Part shown: positions 7,918 to 14,320 of the stretch, piece by piece | Numbering within the stretch: the first letter of the stretch is position 1 | Layout of the letters: each line of letters starts with the position of its first letter | From: CAZZDA01 sp964652585 | GTDB lineage: Bacteria > Patescibacteriota > Patescibacteriia > UBA1544 | DNA: 19,025 bases | Direction: 5' to 3' | NCBI GenBank assembly: GCA_964652585.1 | Contig: CAZZDA010000013.1 | Coordinates: forward strand, 1 to 19,025 | Position numbers and translations under genes: made by a program | The notes under the pieces: generated by a model | What the model saw: only the letters and a program-made list of their open reading frames with translations | Databases searched by the model: none | What the model was told of the DNA's origin: nothing

Positions 7918-8172
7918 TCAAGTATTAAGCCAAGGAGCAGTGGCAGGTTCGGTGCCGTTAAAGTTACAGACTCGGCAATCAACTGCCAATCGAAGTACAA
8001 AAAATCCCTTCTCTGGGTCAAATTCCGTTTGAAACGACACAAGACAATTTCCTTTATCCGCGACCTTCTCATTGCACCGTGGACAGTACAGAGTAACTTC
8101 TGGCGGCAATACTATTGAACCACCACGACTTTCAACAAGTGCTGCTGTTCCAATTCTTGTTTGTTCTCCCAT
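7918..8172 (-). CDS. Small zinc-ribbon protein, unknown function
   Basis: An 84-residue protein with two CxxC knuckles: Cys30-Pro-Arg-Cys33 and Cys66-Arg-Val-Cys69, with another Cys at 43. This predicts one bound zinc and a small treble-clef or ribbon fold. I recognise no named family. ATG at 8172 is chosen over an ATG 18 codons upstream because an AAAGGA sequence lies about 8 bases before it. The gene stands alone on the minus strand between two + strand units and has its own terminator. With a real Shine-Dalgarno it differs from most larger genes here. Confidence 0.7.
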   Translation of the reverse strand: MGEQTRIGTAALVESRGGSIVLPPEVTLYCPRCNEKVADKGNCLVSFQTEFDPEKGFFVLRLAVDCRVCNFNGTEPATAPWLNT

Positions 8173-8198
8173 TACTATTTCCTTTCGGTAGAATAGGG

Positions 8199-8204
8199 TA
8201 TAAT
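8199..8204 (+). promoter_or_regulatory. Candidate -10 element for AMP phosphorylase
   Basis: A perfect TATAAT lies 72 bases before ATG 8277 on the + strand. No convincing -35 or TGn extension accompanies it. The region also carries the 5' leader of the divergent zinc-ribbon gene. This is a possible promoter only. Confidence 0.35.
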
Positions 8205-8276
8205 GTACTGTAAAGTTGTTTATCACAAAACTATTTCCAAGTCAAGTGAAATTTTAAGTTTTAGGTTTTAAAGTAT

Positions 8277-9773
8277 ATGGCTTTTTTTCTCAAAGCAAAA
8301 AAATTGGATTATCGTGCGGGAAAAGAAAATGTAGTCGCGCTCAATCAGCGTGAAGCGTGGCATTATGGCTTGCGACCCGGAGATAAAATATTGTTGTCGT
8401 GGAACAAAAAAAAGATCATTGCACTTATTAATACGACAACCACTAAAGTCGCGGCAGGAGAGATTGGCATCTATCGAGATATTTGGGAGAAAAGCACCAT
8501 TCAAGAAAATAAGATCGTTGAGTTGCGGTTCTTGAAGCGCGCGGAATCTATTGAGGCAATTAAAAAGAAGCTTTTGGGCAAGCAGCTGGCAAGCGATGAT
8601 TTTGATGCGGTGGTAAAAGATATTGTAAGCGGAAGAATAGGGGATACGGAAATTGCCTATTTTGTGGCATCATCATTTATGCATCCCTATACTGACGCAG
8701 AGCTCTATTATTTGACCAAAGCAGTCGCGTCAAATGGAGAGCGATTGCGGTTACGTGGCACAGTGGTGGATAAACATTCGGTTGGCGGTGTCGCAGGGAA
8801 TCGTACAACCATGATTGTCGTTCCTATTATTGCCACCACAGGTCTTATCATCCCCAAAACTTCCTCTCGTGCCATTACCTCGCCCGCGGGCACCTCTGAT
8901 ACTATGGAGGTATTGGCTCCGGTGAGTTTTGAGGCAAATAAAATTAAAGAGATTGTGAAGAAGCATAAAGGATGTCTCGTATGGGGTGGCGGTGTTAATT
9001 TAGCGCCGGCTGATGATAAAATCATCAAAGTATCGTACCCGCTTTCACTTGAGCCTTATGAAAAAATGCTTGTGAGTATTATGGCAAAGAAGGTGGCGTC
9101 TGATGTGAAATATCTGGTCATTGATATGCCGGTGGGGGAATTTGTGAAAATACCAAATATACGAACGGCACGAATGCTTGAGAAGAAATTTATTGCTCTG
9201 GGAAAAAAATTTGGCATTAAAGTGCGTGTGGTTATTACTCGTGCGAAAGAACCTATAGGACGAGGAATCGGTCCTGCATTGGAAGCGCGTGATGTATTAC
9301 GCGTCTTACGGCAAACAGAACATCGACCGACTGATCTTGAGAAAAAAGCGTTGCTTTTAGCTGGTGAGCTGTTGGAGCTCTCGGGAAAGGCAAAGATAGG
9401 CGAGGGAAAAATGATCGCGACAGAAATTTTGACCAGCGGCAAAGCATGGGAAAAGATGGCTGATTTTATAGAAGCACAAGGAGGTGAGTCTAATCTTTCA
9501 CCGGAAGAGATTACTTTAAGCGCTACCAAGCATTATGTAGATGCATCTCGTTCGGGTAAGATAACAGAGATCAATAACAGGGTTATTAATGATGTGTGCC
9601 GCACGCTTGGCGCGCCTTCAGAAAAACTTGCTGGTATTTATTTGAATAAGCGGTTAGGGGAAAAGGTACAAAAAGGAGCGCGCCTTTATACGCTTTATGC
9701 TGCTTCTCAAGGACGTATGAAACTTGCAATAAAAGCACTGGAAAAACGGAAGATCTATACGATCAAACGATAA
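8277..9773 (+). CDS. deoA: AMP phosphorylase (archaeal-type thymidine phosphorylase family)
   Basis: The family phosphorolyses a nucleotide or nucleoside. Archaeal-type AMP phosphorylases convert AMP and phosphate to adenine and ribose-1,5-bisphosphate, feeding a RuBisCO-based AMP salvage route. The 498-residue length, including an extra N-terminal domain of about 85 residues, matches this type rather than the roughly 440-residue bacterial DeoA/Pdp. Phosphate-binding DKHSVGGVAGN is at 165-175, and PKTSSRAITSPAGTSDTMEVL spans 193-213 as in archaeal enzymes. Cys233 and GGGVNLAPADD (237-247) follow. The C-terminal alpha/beta domain is complete. R15P isomerase and RuBisCO genes are not in the window, so the pathway is inferred. 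No Shine-Dalgarno is seen before ATG 8277. True nucleoside specificity remains possible. Confidence 0.9.
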   Translation: MAFFLKAKKLDYRAGKENVVALNQREAWHYGLRPGDKILLSWNKKKIIALINTTTTKVAAGEIGIYRDIWEKSTIQENKIVELRFLKRAESIEAIKKKLLGKQLASDDFDAVVKDIVSGRIGDTEIAYFVASSFMHPYTDAELYYLTKAVASNGERLRLRGTVVDKHSVGGVAGNRTTMIVVPIIATTGLIIPKTSSRAITSPAGTSDTMEVLAPVSFEANKIKEIVKKHKGCLVWGGGVNLAPADDKIIKVSYPLSLEPYEKMLVSIMAKKVASDVKYLVIDMPVGEFVKIPNIRTARMLEKKFIALGKKFGIKVRVVITRAKEPIGRGIGPALEARDVLRVLRQTEHRPTDLEKKALLLAGELLELSGKAKIGEGKMIATEILTSGKAWEKMADFIEAQGGESNLSPEEITLSATKHYVDASRSGKITEINNRVINDVCRTLGAPSEKLAGIYLNKRLGEKVQKGARLYTLYAASQGRMKLAIKALEKRKIYTIKR

Positions 9774-9780
9774 TCATACA

Positions 9781-9801
9781 AACATCTTGACGAAAGATGT
9801 T
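9781..9801 (+). promoter_or_regulatory. Perfect 8-bp inverted repeat over the -35 element
   Basis: AACATCTT (9781-9788) and AAGATGTT (9794-9801) are separated by five bases and cover the -35 hexamer at 9787-9792. This is the shape of a repressor operator. It could instead be a hairpin ending the AMP phosphorylase message, but no T tract follows. Confidence 0.5.
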
Positions 9802-9814
9802 ACCATGCTATACT
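9787..9814 (+). promoter_or_regulatory. Extended -10 promoter for the leader/ATP-grasp unit
   Basis: TTGACG at 9787-9792, a 16-base spacer, then TATACT at 9809-9814 preceded by TGC (9806-9808). Transcription should start near 9821, only about three bases before an ATG at 9824, so the first ORF on the RNA would be nearly leaderless. Confidence 0.75.
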
Positions 9815-9823
9815 GCGCGCATT

Positions 9824-9892
9824 ATGCAATATACTATTTGGACAAACTTCTTTTTCTTTTTTAATGGACGAGAAAGGCCGGCTGTTCTGTAG
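9824..9892 (+). CDS. Putative Phe-rich leader peptide
   Basis: A 22-codon ORF reads MQYTIWTNFFFFFNGRERPA followed by VL and a TAG stop. Codons 9-13 (9848-9862) are five consecutive Phe codons. It starts next to the predicted transcription start, ends 27 bases before an intrinsic terminator, and precedes the ATP-grasp gene. Enteric Phe leaders such as PheL have the same plan. There is no Shine-Dalgarno, and the Phe run comes from a T-rich tract, so chance is possible. See the attenuator entry. Confidence 0.5.
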   Translation: MQYTIWTNFFFFFNGRERPAVL

Positions 9893-9919
9893 TATGATAG
9901 TAAAACACCAGTAACATAT

Positions 9920-9943
9920 CCGGTCGCAAAAGACCGGTTTTTT
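9920..9943 (+). terminator. Intrinsic terminator between leader and ATP-grasp gene
   Basis: A 6-bp stem CCGGTC/GACCGG with loop GCAAAA, followed by six Ts. It lies between a promoter (9787-9814) and the ATP-grasp start (9984), so it is either an attenuator, the end of a small RNA of about 120 bases, or the end of the AMP phosphorylase message. Confidence 0.85.
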
Positions 9944-9983
9944 GTTCCTTACAATTAAACAACCAGAAAAGAGGAGGTGTTAT

Positions 9984-11162
9984 ATGTATTATAATAATAT
10001 GTTGCATTTTCACTATACCGAAGATGCGTGTCCTGACATGGAGCTGCCTACTGAACTACAGCATATGTTGCGCCGTGCATTGCTTATTGCTGACTCAAAA
10101 GATCATGTACTGCTTACAAGCAGATTTAATATAGAGGAAGAGCTGGAAGTGCTTCATAGCCTTGGTTTTGGACCTCACGCTGAGAACGTTCTTTATCTTA
10201 ATCGTTATTGCGGAGGTTACTACATTACTGAGGGAAATGTACAGGGATATGCACTAGATCCATTTACGAATGCTTCACAAGTGGTACATACTGTTGCCGC
10301 TTCTCTGGGGTGTAGAGTGATTGGCTCCGCAAGAGATATAGCTGTACAAGGAAACGATAAACGAATTTTTCAGCGGATTATCAACGAGCGCGCAGAACTA
10401 AGTCTTGGTCCTCGCGGACATGTATGTAGAAGGGAAGAAGTAGCGCAAATACTGGCAAGGTATTTTTCACAAGGTTTATCGGCGGTAGTCAAACATCCCT
10501 TTGGCGCGAGCGGACTTGGAACAAAAGTAGTGCATATGCTCCACGATATTCCGGACGATCTACCGCAAGAAGTGGTGGTACAAGAGTGCGTTGAGTACAC
10601 GCATCAAGCAAGTGTGCAGTTCACTCTCATGAGCGATAATGAATTAGAGATCCCTAGTACTCTTATTGTTACGGATCAATGTGTTGATGGCACTCATCAT
10701 GAAGGAAACGCGTTTCCTTCATGCTTTGATGAACGCGTGTGCGCACTGATGAAGTCTGCTACACACAAAGTACTTGTCGTATATCAGCAAATGGGCTTGA
10801 GAGGCATGGGGAGCGTTGATTTTTTGGTTGATACGGAAAGACATCTCGTCTATGCAACGGAAGTTAACGCGCGATGGACAGCGCCTCGCTATCCTCTTGA
10901 AGCCGCGATGCTTCATTTTGGCGAGTATCTACCCTTTGTGATGCAGGGGGTTGAGCTTAGCTCCGCCATGGGCATGAGAGATATTGCCGGACTCATACAG
11001 TCAGTGCTCTTCGATCAGAGCACAAGAAGAGGATGCGTGCCTTTTGCACACGTAACATCTCGTGATGGCGGCTCTTGTTATCTTCTTGCATACGGCAAAA
11101 CACGCGAAGATGCAGAAGGTCTTTTCGCCAAAGCTCAAGAACGCCTCTTGTCGTCAGTATGA
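9984..11162 (+). CDS. ATP-grasp domain ligase, substrate unknown
   Basis: The 392-residue protein has a pre-ATP-grasp Rossmann-like N-terminal region (about 40-115) and an ATP-grasp fold. The adenine-pocket start is NDKRIF at 124-129, the ATP-binding lysine and loop are VVKHPFGASGLGTK at 168-181, and VVVQECVEY at 197-205 follows. The metal-binding acids are Asp279 (GSVDF) and Glu293/Asn295 (ATEVNAR). ATP-grasp ligases join a carboxylate to an amine through an acylphosphate. The layout recalls peptide or amino-acid ligases (for example the PGM1/pheganomycin type), a tentative match from memory. ATG 9984 is fixed by the best Shine-Dalgarno in the window, AGGAGGT at 9972-9978; a possible start at 9942 lies inside the upstream terminator. 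It is a single-gene unit with a terminator on each side. If the leader is a Phe attenuator, an aromatic substrate would make sense. Confidence 0.8.
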   Translation: MYYNNMLHFHYTEDACPDMELPTELQHMLRRALLIADSKDHVLLTSRFNIEEELEVLHSLGFGPHAENVLYLNRYCGGYYITEGNVQGYALDPFTNASQVVHTVAASLGCRVIGSARDIAVQGNDKRIFQRIINERAELSLGPRGHVCRREEVAQILARYFSQGLSAVVKHPFGASGLGTKVVHMLHDIPDDLPQEVVVQECVEYTHQASVQFTLMSDNELEIPSTLIVTDQCVDGTHHEGNAFPSCFDERVCALMKSATHKVLVVYQQMGLRGMGSVDFLVDTERHLVYATEVNARWTAPRYPLEAAMLHFGEYLPFVMQGVELSSAMGMRDIAGLIQSVLFDQSTRRGCVPFAHVTSRDGGSCYLLAYGKTREDAEGLFAKAQERLLSSV

Positions 11163-11179
11163 AATAGTTCTTTTGTAGG

Positions 11180-11206
11180 AACCCTGCCAACTCGCGGGGT
11201 TTTTTT
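11180..11206 (+). terminator. Intrinsic terminator after the ATP-grasp gene
   Basis: AACCCTGC/GCGGGGTT forms an 8-bp stem (one T-G pair) with loop CAACTC, followed by a T tract. It separates the ATP-grasp unit from the sigma-factor operon. Confidence 0.9.
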
Positions 11207-11230
11207 ATAGAAACTTCTCATGCATAGCAG

Positions 11231-11264
11231 TTGCTTCCACTGTAACCTTTTGCTATGCTATATA
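11231..11264 (+). promoter_or_regulatory. Probable promoter of the sigma/redox operon
   Basis: TTGCTT at 11231-11236 lies 17 bases before TATGCT (11254-11259), which has TGC upstream of it. An overlapping extended -10, TGC plus TATATA (11256-11264), is the better hexamer. Either gives a start near 11266-11271, just before ATG 11286. No separate ECF-type motif was recognised. Confidence 0.55.
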
Positions 11265-11285
11265 CATTCTCTTATTGCCACGCCC

Positions 11286-11834
11286 ATGGCGCATATAAAA
11301 CAAACAACAAACCTCAAAGACATCATACTACGCAGTAAAAATGGTGATGAAGATGCGTATCGTGAGATTTTTGAACATTTGCATGGACGAGTGTTCAGTT
11401 ATGTGCTATCTCGATCATCCGGGAGAGATGACGCGCTTGATATTACACAAACGGTCTTTGTAGATCTATGGAAAGGGTTGGAAAAGTTTGTATATGCAAC
11501 GGATGAAGAGTTTTACGGCTTTGTGTTTCTCATCGCAAAAAGAAAGTTAGGAAAATATTATCGTGCACAACGCAATAATGTGGAATTTGATGAACGCTAC
11601 ATCACTGATAATTATGAGGTAGTTGTGGAAGATTACCGGCATCTTATGAAGTTATTGGATACATTGAAACCTGCTTATCAGGAACTTATGTGCCTACGTT
11701 ATTGGTCGGGACTCTCTTTTGCTGAAATTGCTGAAATTCTCTCAATTCGTGAAGGTACGGCAAAGGTATGGCATCATCGTTCGGTCAAAAAACTTCAGAG
11801 ACTATATGAAAAAACACTAGCCGCAGAATTATAA
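11286..11834 (+). CDS. ECF-family RNA polymerase sigma factor
   Basis: The 182-residue protein has the two ECF domains. Region 2 is about 18-68, with AYREIFEHLHGRVFSYVL and DITQTVFVDLWKGL. Region 4 is about 122-178, with LKPAYQELMCLRYWSGLSF, AEIAEILSIREGTAKVW and HHRSVKKLQ. It would direct RNA polymerase to stress or condition-specific promoters and be held inactive by the membrane protein encoded 2 bases downstream. ATG 11286 is chosen. An in-frame ATG at 11220 lies upstream of the promoter and adds 22 Cys-rich, non-family residues. No Shine-Dalgarno is visible. As first gene of a unit with flavocytochrome and cytochrome b5 genes, it probably controls that unit (inference). Confidence 0.9.
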   Translation: MAHIKQTTNLKDIILRSKNGDEDAYREIFEHLHGRVFSYVLSRSSGRDDALDITQTVFVDLWKGLEKFVYATDEEFYGFVFLIAKRKLGKYYRAQRNNVEFDERYITDNYEVVVEDYRHLMKLLDTLKPAYQELMCLRYWSGLSFAEIAEILSIREGTAKVWHHRSVKKLQRLYEKTLAAEL

Positions 11835-11836
11835 TT

Positions 11837-12970
11837 ATGAAGAATACGACACCTCAAAAACTTCTCTTGAATATACGACCAAAATCGCTGACCAAAAGTG
11901 AGCGAAGTGTGTTGTGGCAGGAAATACAAAAAGACATCACACCACGTACAAAAAAAGAAGAGAGGTTATTTTCTCTTGCTATTTTTCAATTGACGTCCGT
12001 ACGCATGGCAACGGCAGCGTTTTTGATTGTTCTGTTGCTTGGAGGTTCAACAGTTACGGTTTTAGCTTCCAATGAAGCGAAGCCGGGGGATTTACTTTAT
12101 CCAATTGATATTGCGGTAGAAAAAATACAGGTAGCGGTTGCTTCTGAAAATAAAAAACCTTTACTAAAAGTAGAGCATGCAAAAGAACGGTTTGAAGAAG
12201 TGGCGCAACTTGTTTTGTTGGACCAATTTTCTAGTGAAGATAGTGAGAGTAAAGAACCTATTCACGATGAAGAAGATGATGATGAGGAGGAGGGGCAACA
12301 AGAAGACAGTAGAGAAGAAGAAACAACGAGCTCTGCTGTTGTGATATTGCCTGATAGTGTTTATACGCTCAAAGATATACGGCGTACTGATAAGGCGTTA
12401 AGAAAGTCTCTGCGTTATCTTGAGGATACGAAAACATTTTCTCCCAATGAAGAGTTAGAGGGAGAAATGGATGAGCTTATACATGATCTTACCGCTCTTG
12501 CGCAAGGATATGTTGAGGAAATAGAGCGTGAGAGGGAGGATGATAATAGAGAAGAGAGAGAAGGTGTAAGAGAAATTACGCGCGATCTCAAAAGAGAATT
12601 TCGTTTACAACAAAAGGAGATAAGAAAGAGAGATCAAGAAGAGGTACGAGACAGACGTGATAGTGTACAAACAAGAAAAGAAGATCGTGATACGCAGACA
12701 GAAGAAGAAAGTAAAGAGGAAGTCAAAGAAAATGAACATGAAAAAGAAGAGTGGTCGGAAGAACAATTCGAGGAGTTGGCTATAAATGTTCTTGAGCGTA
12801 TTAAAGTTGAAATAGATAAAGATAAGACACAGGTGAAAGTGTATTGGAGTAATGGTGAAGAGGAGGAATTCGTACTGCAAGTGTATACAGTCAATGAGAT
12901 CATAGAAGAGATTTCCGACTTTCTTCAGATAGAGAGTACGGTAGTAAGTGATCTTATAGACATTGAATAA
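11837..12970 (+). CDS. Membrane anti-sigma-like protein with DUF5667-type ectodomain
   Basis: The 377-residue protein has a basic cytoplasmic N-terminus (1-55), one TM helix (about 57-78) and an outside part. It begins with SNEAKPGDLLYPIDIAVEKIQ (split here as 78-88 and 89-98) and KPLLKVEHAKERFEEVAQL, the pattern I associate with DUF5667, often encoded next to sigma factors in Patescibacteria. Residues 133-164 are extremely acidic. About 227-308 are dense in Glu, Arg and Lys and probably form a long charged coiled coil. The C-terminus (about 310-377) forms a small domain with KTQVKVYWSNGEEEEFVL that resembles the PepSY-like tail of the cytochrome b5 protein downstream. The position 2 bases after the sigma gene suggests it binds and restrains that factor, releasing it on an outside signal. 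No typical zinc anti-sigma motif is present in the N-terminus. Confidence 0.7.
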   Translation: MKNTTPQKLLLNIRPKSLTKSERSVLWQEIQKDITPRTKKEERLFSLAIFQLTSVRMATAAFLIVLLLGGSTVTVLASNEAKPGDLLYPIDIAVEKIQVAVASENKKPLLKVEHAKERFEEVAQLVLLDQFSSEDSESKEPIHDEEDDDEEEGQQEDSREEETTSSAVVILPDSVYTLKDIRRTDKALRKSLRYLEDTKTFSPNEELEGEMDELIHDLTALAQGYVEEIEREREDDNREEREGVREITRDLKREFRLQQKEIRKRDQEEVRDRRDSVQTRKEDRDTQTEEESKEEVKENEHEKEEWSEEQFEELAINVLERIKVEIDKDKTQVKVYWSNGEEEEFVLQVYTVNEIIEEISDFLQIESTVVSDLIDIE

Positions 12971-12982
12971 AGCATATTCTGC

Positions 12983-14320
12983 ATGCAGAGCATTATTTCC
13001 CAACGTACCCTTTCTTTTCTCGGGCCACTCTTTCTCATAGTAGCAGGGACTTTTCCCTTATTTTTGTGGTCTCTTGAGATGCCGCTTGACCAGCGTTTTT
13101 CAAGCAGCACAAATACGCTCTTAAATGTGGGGAGGGCAACAGGGCTTGTGGGTATGGCGCTCTTTGCCATGACATTGATATTGAGCGGACGATTGAAGTT
13201 TTTAGAAAAGTATTTTGGCGGGATGGATAAGCTCTATCGCGTACATCACCGTACAGGCATTATTTCATTTCTCCTTCTTCTTGCACATCCGCTTGCGCTT
13301 ATTGCAAGCTATCTACCGGTATCATTGATGTATGCAACATCGCTATTGATTCCCAGTGATAATTGGCCGCTGAACTTTGGGCTTTTTGCTCTAACAGGAA
13401 TGATTATCTTGATCATTATAGCGGTATTCTCCGGATCATTTGGAAAAATACCTTATCACATATTAAAAAGAAGTCACGCGCTCTTTGGTATGTTTTTCTT
13501 TGTGGCATTTTTACATATGCTATTGATTCCCAGCGATATATCACGAGATCCATTGCTGAAGGGATACCTTATTTTCTTATCCGCGTGCGGTTTAAGTGCG
13601 TATACCTATAGAACTCTTGGCGGTAAATATTTTGTGAAAAAATACCGCTACACGGTAACACGGGTACGGAAACTCAATGAATCAGTCGCTGAAATACAGA
13701 TGAAACCTTTTGACGATCCCATGGCATATCATTCAGGTCAGTTTATTTTTATACAGTTTAGAGACGGGGGCATAAATAAAGAAGTTCACCCTTTTTCCTT
13801 GTCATCAAGTCCTCATCAAGACATAGTAACGATTACAGTAAAAGCGCTGGGTGATTATACAAAAGAATTACCCTACGTACGCGTAGGAGCATCTGCATAT
13901 ATAGAAGGGCCTTATGGATATTTTTCTTTCGCAAATGCAAGGAATCACCATCAAATATGGATTGCCGGAGGTATTGGTATTACACCTTTTCTAGGCATGG
14001 CGCGGAGCCTGCTTCATAAGAATGTTGAAAAGTTTACGGTTGATCTCTACTATTGCGCGAAGAGGCAAGATGAAATAATACAGATGCAAGAACTTACCGA
14101 GATAGCAAAACAGTACCCTACATTTCGTGTTATTCCGGTATGCAGTGATGTTGATGGCTATCTTACCGCACAAACTATTGTTCAAAAAAGTGGCGGACTT
14201 ACCGAGAAGGATATATTTTTGTGCGGACCACCTCCTATGATGCATGGCCTTATACGGCAATTAAGAACACTTGGTGTTCCTAGATCACTTTTACATCACG
14301 AAGCATTCCAACTTTTATGA
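12983..14320 (+). CDS. Ferric reductase-like transmembrane flavocytochrome
   Basis: The 445-residue protein has a six-helix ferric-reductase-type membrane domain (about 10-210) fused to a cytoplasmic ferredoxin-reductase-type FAD/NAD(P) module (about 218-445). Candidate b-heme ligands are His88/His89, His102, His165 and His178 in facing helices. FAD-binding HPFSLSSSP is at 269-277, NAD(P)-binding GGIGITPFLG at 329-338, and the C-terminal CGPPPMM at 414-420. Such proteins (FRE/NOX/MsrQ-like superfamily) take electrons from NAD(P)H and pass them through the membrane to iron, oxygen or a partner protein. The following gene, overlapping by ATGA, encodes an exported double cytochrome b5 protein, which is the obvious acceptor. 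No Shine-Dalgarno is seen before ATG 12983. Oxidase, ferric reductase or methionine-sulfoxide repair roles cannot be separated here. Confidence 0.88.
   Translation: MQSIISQRTLSFLGPLFLIVAGTFPLFLWSLEMPLDQRFSSSTNTLLNVGRATGLVGMALFAMTLILSGRLKFLEKYFGGMDKLYRVHHRTGIISFLLLLAHPLALIASYLPVSLMYATSLLIPSDNWPLNFGLFALTGMIILIIIAVFSGSFGKIPYHILKRSHALFGMFFFVAFLHMLLIPSDISRDPLLKGYLIFLSACGLSAYTYRTLGGKYFVKKYRYTVTRVRKLNESVAEIQMKPFDDPMAYHSGQFIFIQFRDGGINKEVHPFSLSSSPHQDIVTITVKALGDYTKELPYVRVGASAYIEGPYGYFSFANARNHHQIWIAGGIGITPFLGMARSLLHKNVEKFTVDLYYCAKRQDEIIQMQELTEIAKQYPTFRVIPVCSDVDGYLTAQTIVQKSGGLTEKDIFLCGPPPMMHGLIRQLRTLGVPRSLLHHEAFQLL

Larger units (their letters stand above)
9821..9943 (+). promoter_or_regulatory. Putative phenylalanine transcription attenuator
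   Basis: The predicted leader RNA contains the Phe-rich ORF (9824-9892) and the terminator 9920-9943. GGCCGG at 9876-9881, inside the last codons of the ORF, can pair with the terminator 5' arm CCGGTC (9920-9925): six pairs, one of them G-U. A ribosome halted at the Phe codons would leave GGCCGG free to block the terminator. A ribosome reaching the stop would cover it and let the terminator form. This is the classical attenuation logic. The structure is seen in the sequence, while regulation by Phe is inference. Confidence 0.5.

Noticed and set aside
11220..11285. Upstream ATG for the ECF sigma factor
   Set aside because: It precedes the likely promoter -10, and its 22 Cys-rich residues do not fit the family.
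12605..13003. Minus-strand open frame of 132 codons, very rich in Phe and Leu
   Set aside because: It is the mirror of the Glu/Lys/Arg-rich coiled coil of the anti-sigma-like gene. The Phe and Leu content is explained by the purine-rich sense strand.
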